In this document: in pieces, positions 15,244-23,048 of the stretch
Numbering within the stretch: position 1 is the stretch's first letter
Layout: every line of letters begins with the position of its first letter
Assembly (NCBI RefSeq): GCF_026340675.1
Contig: NZ_JAPEOX010000002.1
Location: 868,001-932,000 of the forward strand
DNA: 64,000 bases
Direction: 5' to 3'
DNA from: Streptomyces sp. NBC_01264
Lineage (GTDB): Bacteria; Actinomycetota; Actinomycetes; Streptomycetales; Streptomycetaceae
Notes under the pieces: model-generated
What the model was told of the DNA's origin: nothing
The model's input: only the letters and a program-made list of their open reading frames with translations
The model's database searches: none
Program-made: the position numbers and the translations under genes

Positions 15244-16506
15244 TCAACCGAGGGAGAATTCCCGGACGACCAGGCGGTCGGGCGCCGTCGCGAGCGGCGC
15301 GGGCAGGCTCCGGCCCGTCCCGCCGGGGGTGAGCGAGCCGAGGACGCTGGGGTGCCGGGCGCCGGTGCACGATGGGAGGGTCGCGGGCAGACCGTGCGCG
15401 GTGAGCCAGCCCAGGACGGCGAAGGCGTACGCCTCCTTCGTGCCGGACGGCAGTCCGAGCTCGTCCGACGTCCGCAGCACCGCGCCCTCGCCGCCCAGTT
15501 CCTCCCGCAGCCACCGCATCAGCACCGGGTTGCGGGTGCCGCCGCCCGACGCGATCACCTCCGTCGGTCTGAAGGGCCGTACGGCGTCGGCGACGGTCCG
15601 TGCCGTGAGCCGGGTCAGGGTGGCGACGACGTCCTCGGCGGACAGCGGCCGGCAGGTGTCCAGCGCCGCGCGCAGGTAGGGCAGGTGGAACAGTTCCTTG
15701 CCCGTCGTCTTCGGTGCGGGCAGGGCGTAGTACGGCTCGTCCAGCAGCTTCCGCAGCAGCCCCGGGTGCACGGTTCCGTGTGCGGCGAGCACGCCGTCCA
15801 CGTCCATGGACCGCGCCCCGCCCGGGGCGCCCCCCGCTGCGAGCTCCCGTACCGCCGCGTCGATCAGCGCGTTGGCGGGTCCGGTGTCGAAGGCCAGCGG
15901 TGCGCCGCCCGCCCCGGCCGCGACCACCGTCACGTTGGCGATGCCGCCCAGGTTGAGCGCCACGGGGACGCCCGGCCGCCCGCGCAGCCACATGACGTCG
16001 AAGACGCTCACCAGGGGTGCGCCCTGTCCCCCGGCGGCCACGTCCCGCGTGCGGAAGCCGGAGACGACCGGCCGGCCCGTGGCTTCGGCGATCCAGGCCG
16101 GCTCGCCGATCTGGAGCGTGCCGTGCACCCGGCCGGACCCGGCCCAGTGGTAGACGGTCTGGCCGTGCGAGGCGATCAAGTCGGCGCGCCCGGCGCACAG
16201 TTCAAGGTCGGCCCGGACAGCCGCGGCGGCGAAGGCCTGGCCGATGCGCGTGTCGAGCCTGCACACCGTGGCCAGATCCGTCGCGGCGGGTGGCAGCGCC
16301 CCGGCCAGCTCCGCCCGCAGACCGTTCTCGTACGCGGTACTGATCATGCCGAGCGGCGTGATCACCAGCGTGTCCCCGTCCAGGGCCAGGTCCGCGGCGG
16401 CCGCGTCGATGGCGTCGTAGGAGGTGCCCGACATCAACCCCAGCACGCGCAGGGCGCCCGCCCCGCGGACGCCCACCGACGGGCCGCCCACCGACGGGCC
16501 GCTCAC
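15244..16506 (-). CDS. anmK: Anhydro-N-acetylmuramic acid kinase
   Basis: 420 aa from GTG 16506, which overlaps the TGA of the transporter gene (GTGA). The ATPase-fold motifs are present: LMSGTSYDAIDAA, DLIASHGQTVYHW, NLGGIANVTV, FDTGPANALIDA and SGGGTRNPVLMR. The family DG of MSGTSxDGxD reads DA here. AnmK opens and phosphorylates 1,6-anhydroMurNAc released during peptidoglycan turnover, giving MurNAc-6-phosphate. Residues 2-9 come from a short DNA duplication (GPSVGGPSVG). Tight coupling to an MHS-type transporter suggests import of a cell-wall or related metabolite, which is inference. Confidence 0.92.
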   Translation of the reverse strand: MSGPSVGGPSVGVRGAGALRVLGLMSGTSYDAIDAAAADLALDGDTLVITPLGMISTAYENGLRAELAGALPPAATDLATVCRLDTRIGQAFAAAAVRADLELCAGRADLIASHGQTVYHWAGSGRVHGTLQIGEPAWIAEATGRPVVSGFRTRDVAAGGQGAPLVSVFDVMWLRGRPGVPVALNLGGIANVTVVAAGAGGAPLAFDTGPANALIDAAVRELAAGGAPGGARSMDVDGVLAAHGTVHPGLLRKLLDEPYYALPAPKTTGKELFHLPYLRAALDTCRPLSAEDVVATLTRLTARTVADAVRPFRPTEVIASGGGTRNPVLMRWLREELGGEGAVLRTSDELGLPSGTKEAYAFAVLGWLTAHGLPATLPSCTGARHPSVLGSLTPGGTGRSLPAPLATAPDRLVVREFSLG

Positions 16507-17825
16507 CGGAGCGTCCGCTCGTGGTCGTCGCCGCGCAGGGTCAGCAGCGCGGCGACGCTGACCGCGCAGGCGCCCGCGGCGTAGTACGCGGGAATATCGG
16601 CGTCCCCGGTCCACACGACGGCCCTGGTGATGATCAGCCCCGCGCATCCCGAGAACACGGCGTTGGACAGTGCGTACGCCAGCCCGAGCCCCGTATAGCG
16701 CACCGTGGTCGGGAACATCTCGGACAGCATCGCGGGACCGGGTCCGGCCATCAGCCCGACGGCGGCCCCGGCGGCGAAGAGTGCGGCCCCCTTCGCGTAC
16801 ACCGGCGCGCCGGCGTCCTGGACCAGGTTCAGCAGCGGCAGTGCGAGCACGGCCACCAGCAGCGCTCCGGCCAGCATCACCGTCCGCCGCCCGAGCCGGT
16901 CGCTCATCGCGCCGGCGGGCAGGATGGTCGCCGCGAACCCCAGGTTCGCCAGCACGGTCGCCACGAGGGCCTGCTGGAACGTCGCGTTCAGCGTGTTCTG
17001 GAGGTAGGAGGGCAGCACCACCAGGAAGGTGTACCCGGCCGCCGACCAGCCCATGACCCGCCCCGCGCCCAGCGCGATCGCCCGGGCCGTCTCCCCGGCA
17101 GCGGGTCGCCGCGGGGGTGCGCCCGCCGGGGAGAGCGCCCGGGCGAAGGCGGGCGTCTCGTCCAGGCGCACGCGCAGCCACAGTGCGGCGAGCCCGAGCG
17201 GCAGCGTCAGCAGGAAGGGCACCCGCCAGCCCCAGGCATTCAGCTCCGCAGGGGTCAGTACGGTCGCCAGGAGCGCCGTCGTACCGGCTCCCGCGAGCAG
17301 GCCGAGCGAGACCGTGAACGACTGCCAGGCCCCGTACCGCCCCCGGCGGCCCGGCGGCGCGCTCTCCGTCATGACCGAGACCGCTCCGCCGAACTCCCCG
17401 CCCGCCGACAGCCCTTGCACGATCCGCAGCAACGTCAGCAGCCACGGTGCGGCCGCGCCGATGGTGGCGTACGTCGGGAGCGCGCCGATGAGGGTCGTGG
17501 CGCCGGTCATCAGGCAGATGACCAGGACGAGCGTCGGCCGCCGGCCGATCCGGTCACCGAGCCGCCCGAACACCGCCGCCCCGACGGGACGGAAGAAGAA
17601 CGCGAGGGCGAAGGAGGCGTACGTCCTGACGAGCCCCTCCGCCTCGCCGCCGCCCTCGGGGGTGAAGAAGTGCGCCGCGATGACGGTGGCGAGGTAGCCG
17701 TAGACACCGAACTCGTACCACTCGATGAAGTTGCCGACGCAGCCGCCGACCAGCGCCCGACGGGAACCGGCGCGCCGGGCCGCTGCCGCAGACGAGCGGA
17801 CCGGTCCGGGGGCGGGTGAGAGCAT
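16503..17825 (-). CDS. MFS transporter, metabolite:H+ symporter (MHS/ProP-like) type
   Basis: 440 aa from ATG 17825. The N-terminal GCVGNFIEWYEFGVYGYLA and FFFRPVGAAVFGRLGDRIGRR are diagnostic of the MHS family (ShiA, ProP, KgtP, citrate carriers), with twelve predicted helices and LLRIVQGLSAGGEFGGAV in helix 4-5. Members take up proline/betaine, alpha-ketoglutarate, shikimate or dicarboxylates with protons. The gene end overlaps the anmK start by four bases, so the two are translationally coupled. The substrate may relate to cell-wall recycling, but the family does not normally carry amino sugars, so this is open. Confidence 0.9.
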   Translation of the reverse strand: MLSPAPGPVRSSAAAARRAGSRRALVGGCVGNFIEWYEFGVYGYLATVIAAHFFTPEGGGEAEGLVRTYASFALAFFFRPVGAAVFGRLGDRIGRRPTLVLVICLMTGATTLIGALPTYATIGAAAPWLLTLLRIVQGLSAGGEFGGAVSVMTESAPPGRRGRYGAWQSFTVSLGLLAGAGTTALLATVLTPAELNAWGWRVPFLLTLPLGLAALWLRVRLDETPAFARALSPAGAPPRRPAAGETARAIALGAGRVMGWSAAGYTFLVVLPSYLQNTLNATFQQALVATVLANLGFAATILPAGAMSDRLGRRTVMLAGALLVAVLALPLLNLVQDAGAPVYAKGAALFAAGAAVGLMAGPGPAMLSEMFPTTVRYTGLGLAYALSNAVFSGCAGLIITRAVVWTGDADIPAYYAAGACAVSVAALLTLRGDDHERTLR

Positions 17826-17911
17826 GGGACAAGCCTGCTGAGGGCGTGACCGCTCCACAAGTTCCCTCCGCCATCTGCCGTACCGGGCGACGGGGCGGGG
17901 AGTCTGCGTCG

Positions 17912-18670
17912 TCAGGCGGTGGCCACCCGCTCGGCGGCATCGCGGCTGTCCGATTCCCAGGGCGGGGCCACGGCCGACTCGGTCCAGGCGGCCAGGGCTT
18001 CGCCGTCGACGCAGACGATGCCGCACGCCGCGGCGTACTCGAGGGCGCGGGTGGTGTAGGAGCTCGTGGTCACGACGACCGCCACGTCGGCGCCGTGAAC
18101 GGCGAAGCAGGTGCCGCCGAAGCGCTGCAGGTCCTGCGAGCCGACGCGATGGGTGTCGGCGTAGTGCTTGCACTGAACGACGACACGCAGTCCGTCCGGG
18201 GTCGTGGCGATGACGTCGGCTCCCAAGTCGCCCGCTCCACCGACCACTTCCACGGGCGTGCAGCCGTCACGGGCACACAGCGCGGCTATCGCGTGCTCGA
18301 AGCCGTCGGCGTCGGCCGCGGCGTGGTCCAGCGCACCGGAACCGACGTCGGGCACCCCTCCGGCGGCGGGCACGTCCGGTACCGCCGTCACCTCGGCCGG
18401 GTACGGATCCCCGTGCAGGGCCGGGACGGGCGCCGGAGGGGCGGTGGAGCGCCGCCGGACGGGTGACACGCTCCACTTGGCCAGCATCACGCCGACCGCG
18501 AGGACCAGCGCCGTGGCGAGGGGGAGGGCCCAAGCCCCCGCGGTGGCCTTGAGGAAGACGGCCAGGCCGCCGAAGCAGATCCCCGCGAGCCCCACGGCCA
18601 GCACCACATCGCGCCCGAACGGCGCGGAACCGCCCCCGGCCTTCCTTCCGCCTTCCCCCGGCAACGTCAT
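17912..18670 (-). CDS. Membrane-tethered Mrr-like restriction endonuclease domain protein
   Basis: 252 aa from ATG 18670 with GGGAGG 8 nt upstream. Two hydrophobic helices (VVLAVGLAGICFGGLAVFL; AWALPLATALVLAVGVMLA) occupy about residues 22-72, followed by a Pro-rich linker. The C-terminal half is the Mrr_cat PD-(D/E)xK fold: DGFEHAIAALCARDGC, GGAGDLGADVIA and VVVQCKHY, with Asp, Gln and Lys in the expected places. Mrr-type nucleases cut modified DNA; membrane-attached homologues are common in Streptomyces and uncharacterised. It stands alone, convergent with no methyltransferase nearby. Confidence 0.87.
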   Translation of the reverse strand: MTLPGEGGRKAGGGSAPFGRDVVLAVGLAGICFGGLAVFLKATAGAWALPLATALVLAVGVMLAKWSVSPVRRRSTAPPAPVPALHGDPYPAEVTAVPDVPAAGGVPDVGSGALDHAAADADGFEHAIAALCARDGCTPVEVVGGAGDLGADVIATTPDGLRVVVQCKHYADTHRVGSQDLQRFGGTCFAVHGADVAVVVTTSSYTTRALEYAAACGIVCVDGEALAAWTESAVAPPWESDSRDAAERVATA

Positions 18671-18868
18671 GCGGGAGCCCTCCCTCGTTCGGTTCGCACG
18701 CGCCGCGGTCCCGGACCCGTCGGGGCCCGGGACCGCCTTGATCTTTTCCTCGCTCTTCCCCGTCTGACCCGGATCGCGGCCCGCAAACGCCCGGGCGGAC
18801 CGCCTTGGCCAGCGCCGCATGGTCGGGACGGGGCGGGGCAGGCGTGAGGCGTCGTGAACGGTGGATCG

Positions 18869-20008
18869 ATGGGCGGCGGCATGCGAAGCGTAGGCGTGGA
18901 AGAAGAGCTGTTGCTGGTGGACGCCCGCAGCGGTGAGACGCTGGCCCTGTCGGGAGCCGTGCTGGCGGCCGCGGACCGGTCCGTCGAACGGCAGCCGGAG
19001 GGCGACGAGCCGCAGGGGCACACCTTCGAGAAGGAACTGCAGGAGGAGCAGCTGGAGTTCGCCACCGCCCCGGTGACCGAGATGGGCGAGCTCCTGGAGG
19101 AGATCACCCGCTGGCGGGCGGAAGCCGCCCGGCACGCCGCGTCCGCCGGGGCGCTGGTCGCCGCCCTCGGCACCTCCCCGCTGCCGGTCCGGCCCTCCTT
19201 GAGCACGGGCAAGCGGTACGCATGGGTCGGCGAGCAGTTCGGCCTGACCGCGCAGGAGCAGCTGACCTGCGGCTGCCACGTCCACGTGTCGGTCGAGTCG
19301 GACGAGGAGGGCGTCGCCGTCCTGGACCGGATCCGCCCCTGGCTGCCCGTACTCACCGCGATGAGTGCGAACTCTCCGTTCTGGCAGGGTGAGGACAGCG
19401 GGTACGCCAGCTACCGCAGCCGGGTCTGGAACCGGCTGCCGTCGGCCGGGCCCACGGACCTCTTCGGGTCCGCCGACCGCTACCACGAGCAAGTGCGCGC
19501 CATGCTCGGCACCGGCGTGCTGCGCGACAAGGGGATGGTCTACTTCGATGCCCGGCTGTCCGCCGCCTACCCGACGGTGGAGGTCAGGGTCGCGGACGTC
19601 TGCCTGGAGGCGTCGACGCCGGTCCTCCTGGCGGCCCTGGTGCGCGGACTGGTCGAGACCGCCGCGCGCGCCTGGCGGGACGGACAGCCGCCGGCCAGGA
19701 TCGGTACGGGCCTGCTACGGCTGGCGGCCTGGCGCGCCGGCCGCTCCGGGCTGGACGGCCCGCTCATCGATCCCCGGACGATGCGCGAGACGTCGCCCGC
19801 CGTGGCCGTCGAGGCGCTCCACGCCCACGTACGCGAAGCCCTGACCGACCACGGCGACGAGGAACGCGTCCGGGAGGGCATCGCCCGCCTCCTGGAGCAC
19901 GGCAACGGTGCGCGCGTCCAGCGGGCGCTGCTCCGTACGGAGGGCACCCTCGGCGCCGTTGCCACCCGCTGCGCGGAGATCACCGCGGGAGCCCGCGGCC
20001 GAGCCTGA
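18869..20008 (+). CDS. YbdK-type carboxylate-amine ligase (glutamate-cysteine ligase 2 family)
   Basis: 379 aa if ATG 18869 is used; GTG 18854 and ATG 18881 are alternatives, and homology begins at the latter (MRSVGVEEELLLVD). Motifs: EELLLVD, FEKELQEEQLEFAT, CGCHVHVSV, AMSANSPFWQGEDSGYAS and TVEVRVADVCLE, all typical of the GCS2/YbdK branch of the glutamine synthetase-like superfamily. These enzymes form an amide between a carboxylate and an amine with ATP; some show weak gamma-glutamylcysteine ligase activity. In mycothiol-producing actinobacteria the true substrate is unclear. The gene is single and divergent from the Mrr-like gene. Confidence 0.9.
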   Translation: MGGGMRSVGVEEELLLVDARSGETLALSGAVLAAADRSVERQPEGDEPQGHTFEKELQEEQLEFATAPVTEMGELLEEITRWRAEAARHAASAGALVAALGTSPLPVRPSLSTGKRYAWVGEQFGLTAQEQLTCGCHVHVSVESDEEGVAVLDRIRPWLPVLTAMSANSPFWQGEDSGYASYRSRVWNRLPSAGPTDLFGSADRYHEQVRAMLGTGVLRDKGMVYFDARLSAAYPTVEVRVADVCLEASTPVLLAALVRGLVETAARAWRDGQPPARIGTGLLRLAAWRAGRSGLDGPLIDPRTMRETSPAVAVEALHAHVREALTDHGDEERVREGIARLLEHGNGARVQRALLRTEGTLGAVATRCAEITAGARGRA

Positions 20009-20155
20009 GCCGGACGATGCGGTCTCTCCCGCCCCGCCGCCCTAGGGCGATCCTCCGCGCCCGTCGACACGGCCGCGCCCGTCGACCCGCCCACGCTCCC
20101 CGACACGGCCGGGACGACGCCGTGGAGCCCTCCCGTCGCCGTCGTCCGGTCTACT

Positions 20156-20176
20156 GTGGGAAGGGTCCCGTCCCAC
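20156..20176. promoter_or_regulatory. Inverted repeat GTGGGA-N9-TCCCAC before the double VOC gene
   Basis: GTGGGA (20156-20161) and TCCCAC (20171-20176) form a perfect 6-bp inverted repeat 11 bp before the ATG at 20188, overlapping TACTGT (20152-20157), a good -10 hexamer. This could be an operator or a short leader hairpin. Confidence 0.4.
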
Positions 20177-20187
20177 GTGAGCAGCAG

Positions 20188-20985
20188 ATGAGGCCGGCAA
20201 CTGTGTCGACGTCGAGCGGTGAGATCCCCGGTACCCCGTGCTGGGTCAGCCTCCTGGCCCGGGATCTCCCTTCCGCCCAGAGGTTCTACGGTGCCGTGCT
20301 CGGCTGGGAATTCCGTCCCACCCATCTCGGCGACGGAGTCCTCGTCGCCTTCCGCGACGGGGCCCCCGTAGCGGGCATCGGCACACTCACCGAGGGTCTG
20401 GGCCTGCCCGCGGTCTGGACGCCGTACTTCGCTGTGGAGGACGCCGACGCGACGGCCGCACGGATCCGTGAGCGCGGCGCGACCATGGCGGTCGGCCCCC
20501 TGGCCTTCGGCACCGGACGGGCCGCGCTGGCAGCGGACCCCGCGGGGGCCGTCTTCGGTTTCTGGCACGGCGAGGCCGTCCCCGACTGGTCGATGGGCCG
20601 CGGAAGCGCCCCGGCCTGGCTGGAACTGCGGACCCGGGACGCGTTCGCCGCCGCCATCTTCTACGGGGAGGTGCTCGACTGGGACAGCCGGCGACCCGGC
20701 AGCTGCACGGTCTCCTACGAACACGACCGCGTCGTCCTGCGCCACGGCCACGACACCGTCGCCCACATCAGCGGCGGCGCGCTCGAAGAAGCCCCGGACC
20801 CCGCGGTACGCCCCCGCTGGCATCTCCATTTCCACGTGCCCGACCTCGAGACCGCGATCGATGCCGCCACCGGCCTCGGCGGCAGGGCCGCCTCTCCGGT
20901 GCGGACGTCCACCACGAGCAGGTCGATGGTCCTCTTCGATCCCGAGGGGGCGCTGTTCACGGTGGTGGCCCCTCAGGGCACGTAG
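20188..20985 (+). CDS. Two-domain VOC family protein
   Basis: 265 aa from ATG 20188 (GTG 20203 also possible). Two VOC modules in tandem: residues about 10-130 (TPCWVSLLARDLPSAQRFYG, VFGFWHGE) and about 140-262 (APAWLELRTRDAFAAAIFYG, VLFDPEGALFTVVAPQ). This fused layout resembles the actinobacterial hydrolase/glyoxalase-like proteins close to Cgl- and CFP-30B-type antigens. Substrate unknown. It is followed by a strong double terminator shared with the convergent PAP2 gene. Confidence 0.88.
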   Translation: MRPATVSTSSGEIPGTPCWVSLLARDLPSAQRFYGAVLGWEFRPTHLGDGVLVAFRDGAPVAGIGTLTEGLGLPAVWTPYFAVEDADATAARIRERGATMAVGPLAFGTGRAALAADPAGAVFGFWHGEAVPDWSMGRGSAPAWLELRTRDAFAAAIFYGEVLDWDSRRPGSCTVSYEHDRVVLRHGHDTVAHISGGALEEAPDPAVRPRWHLHFHVPDLETAIDAATGLGGRAASPVRTSTTSRSMVLFDPEGALFTVVAPQGT

Positions 20986-20990
20986 ACCTG

Positions 20991-21071
20991 GCCGCGTGAT
21001 GGCTGGGGGGATGCCATCACGCGGCTCGGGCCCGCTGGGGAGTCCGCGCCGCTCACCGCCGCGGACTCCCC
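20991..21071. terminator. Two tandem perfect hairpins between convergent genes
   Basis: Hairpin 1: 20991-21003 pairs with 21013-21025, a 13-bp perfect stem (GCCGCGTGATGGC) with a 9-nt loop. Hairpin 2: 21037-21048 pairs with 21060-21071, a 12-bp perfect stem (GGGGAGTCCGCG) with an 11-nt loop. Together they give bidirectional termination for the genes ending at 20985 and 21081. Confidence 0.85.
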
Positions 21072-21080
21072 TGTCCCTGT

Positions 21081-21932
21081 TTATGGCCGGTCTCCGGGAG
21101 CCCAAACGGTCGGAGCGCAGACTTTTCCGGGCGCTTCGGGGTCGGGTCCGGGGAGTTCCGGCTCCAGGCCTTCGGCCACCGCGCTGCGGCGCCGTCCGGT
21201 GTCGGACCGCCAGGCCTCGAAGGCCGGCGCCGTCGCGGCGACCACTGCGAGGCCCAGCAGCCAGCCGCCCACGACGTCGCTGACCCAGTGGACCCCGAGC
21301 GCGACCCGCGTGTATCCGACGCCCACCACGGTGACCAGCGCGACGGCCCAGGGCAGTGGACGCCAGGCGCGCGGAATCATCGGCAGCAATGCCAGCAGCA
21401 GGACGGCACAGGAGGTGGTGGCCGTCATCGCGTGGCCGGAGGGGAAGGAGAAGCCGGGCGCATGGGCGACGGGGTCGGGCAGATGCGGTCGCGCACGTTC
21501 CACCGCGCTCTTGGCCAGCAGCCCGATCAGGCCGCCCGCGACCGCCGTGACCCCGGCCCAGGCCGCCAGCCGCCAGGCGCCCCGGCTCACGAGCCAGGCC
21601 ACGAGTACGGCGACCAGCAGCCGCAGGGTGACCGGGTCCCACACCCGGTCCGAGAGCACGCGCAGGAGGCCGACCCGGTCCGGGTGGGCGAGCGCGTCGG
21701 CGTGGAGGCGTTCGGCCGCTCCCTGGTCCAGGCGGTGCAGTGGCGCCCACCGGGACTCCACCAGTACCAGGGCGAGGGCGAAGGGTACGGCTGCCAGGGC
21801 CGTCGCGGCCGCGGCGAGCAGCAGTCTCGCGCCGAAGGTGGCGTCGGGGCCGGCGTGCCGCGCGAGCAGGCTCCGTAGCGGACCTCGCGGATGATGCCGG
21901 ACGCGTCGAGCGCCTTCCGTGCGCCGTGCCAT
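21081..21932 (-). CDS. PAP2-family membrane phosphatase
   Basis: 283 aa from ATG 21932. The three acid-phosphatase motifs are intact: KSAVERARP (motif 1), FPSGHAMTATT (motif 2) and TRVALGVHWVSDVVGG (motif 3), on five to six membrane helices. The family removes phosphate from phosphatidic acid, undecaprenyl pyrophosphate or related lipids on the outer face of the membrane. A BrkB-type gene lies 66 bp upstream on the same strand and a PAP2-kinase fusion beyond it, making a probable envelope-lipid operon. Confidence 0.92.
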   Translation of the reverse strand: MARRTEGARRVRHHPRGPLRSLLARHAGPDATFGARLLLAAAATALAAVPFALALVLVESRWAPLHRLDQGAAERLHADALAHPDRVGLLRVLSDRVWDPVTLRLLVAVLVAWLVSRGAWRLAAWAGVTAVAGGLIGLLAKSAVERARPHLPDPVAHAPGFSFPSGHAMTATTSCAVLLLALLPMIPRAWRPLPWAVALVTVVGVGYTRVALGVHWVSDVVGGWLLGLAVVAATAPAFEAWRSDTGRRRSAVAEGLEPELPGPDPEAPGKVCAPTVWAPGDRP

Positions 21933-21998
21933 GGTGGCGGCTCCCTCCTGTTGTGCGTGCGGTGGCGGGTCTCCGGCCGCCGGTGGCGGCCGGGGCGG

Positions 21999-22952
21999 TC
22001 AGACCCCGGGGTCCTTCAGGACCGGCTCCCTCACCCCCGCCCGTACGGCTTCCAGCTGGGCGGCGAAGGACAGGCCGAGGAAGAGGGCCATCGAGGTGAG
22101 GTAGGACCAGAGCAGCAGGGACACGATGGCGCTCAGGGGCCCGTAGACGCTGGTGAAGGAGCTGCTCTCGCCGATGTAGAGGCTCAGCGCCCAGGTCGCG
22201 AGGTTCCACAGCACCAGGTGGACGACGGCCCCGAAGGCCAGCCAGGTGTAGCCGGGCTGCCGGCGGCGCGGGGAGAGGCGGAAGATCGCGCTGGTGGCGA
22301 GGACGGCGAGCAGGATGCCCAGCGGCCAGCGCAGGAGTTCCCAGGCCCGCACGGTGTCGGGAGGAAGCCGGTACACCTCGGCCAGGGCACGGGTCAGGTG
22401 GGTGCCCAGCACGGTGAGGATGAAGCTGAGTCCCAGCGGGAGGCCCGCGAGGGCCGCCATCACCAGGCCCCGGCCGTACTTGGCGAGGAAGGGCCGGTCC
22501 CGCTCGTTGCCGTAGATGCGGTTGGCGCCCCGTTCGACCTGGCAGAGGGCGGTGGTGACGTTGGCCAGGGAGAACAGCAGGCCCAGCCACAGCGCGGCCT
22601 GGCCGCCGTCGCCCGCGTGGCGTCGGCTCTCGCTGAGCGCGTCCTCCACGACGTCCTGGCCCGGGCCGCTGGTGAGCCCGCGGATGGTCAGCTCGGCGAC
22701 CCTGCCCACGTCCTCGGTGTGCAGCACCCCGGACAGGCCGATGGCGGCGATGGCCAGCGGGACGATCGACAGGACGGTCTGCAGGGCGAGCGCACGGGCG
22801 TGGCTGAAGCCGTCGGCGTAGCGGAAGCGCACGAAGGAGTCGCGCGCCAGGCTCCAGCCTCCGTAGCGGCGCAGTGCGGTCCACGCCTCGTCGGCGGAGA
22901 GCTCCTCGCCTCTCACGTCGTGGCTTTGCGGTACCCGTCTGGCGGTGCCCAT
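21999..22952 (-). CDS. YihY/BrkB family membrane protein (third in the window)
   Basis: 317 aa from ATG 22952. It contains DSFVRFRYADGFSHARALALQTVLSIVPLAIAAIGLSG, QVERGANRIYG and the C-terminal TSVYGPLSAIVSLLLWSYLTSMALFLGLSFAAQLE, the conserved YGPL...LWSY motif of the family. Six helices are predicted. It sits between two PAP2-domain genes on the same strand, which points to a membrane or envelope role. It is more distant from the two BrkB-type genes at 9.9 and 11.6 kb than a recent duplicate would be. Confidence 0.9.
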   Translation of the reverse strand: MGTARRVPQSHDVRGEELSADEAWTALRRYGGWSLARDSFVRFRYADGFSHARALALQTVLSIVPLAIAAIGLSGVLHTEDVGRVAELTIRGLTSGPGQDVVEDALSESRRHAGDGGQAALWLGLLFSLANVTTALCQVERGANRIYGNERDRPFLAKYGRGLVMAALAGLPLGLSFILTVLGTHLTRALAEVYRLPPDTVRAWELLRWPLGILLAVLATSAIFRLSPRRRQPGYTWLAFGAVVHLVLWNLATWALSLYIGESSSFTSVYGPLSAIVSLLLWSYLTSMALFLGLSFAAQLEAVRAGVREPVLKDPGV

Positions 22953-23048
22953 CGTGTTCCTGCCTTCCGGTGTCTCGTCCGGTGGACCGCGGAGCCCGCG
23001 GACCTACGGGGCTTGCGGCCGACCGGTGTCGCGGGGGGGCGGCGGACT

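Noticed and set aside
2309..20985. The four VOC proteins (2309, 4800, 9345, 20188) as bleomycin-type resistance genes
   Set aside because: They show only the general VOC fold; nothing links them to a specific antibiotic.
9916..22952. The three BrkB-type proteins as ribonuclease BN
   Set aside because: They are multi-helix membrane proteins of the YihY/BrkB family; the nuclease label is a historical misannotation.
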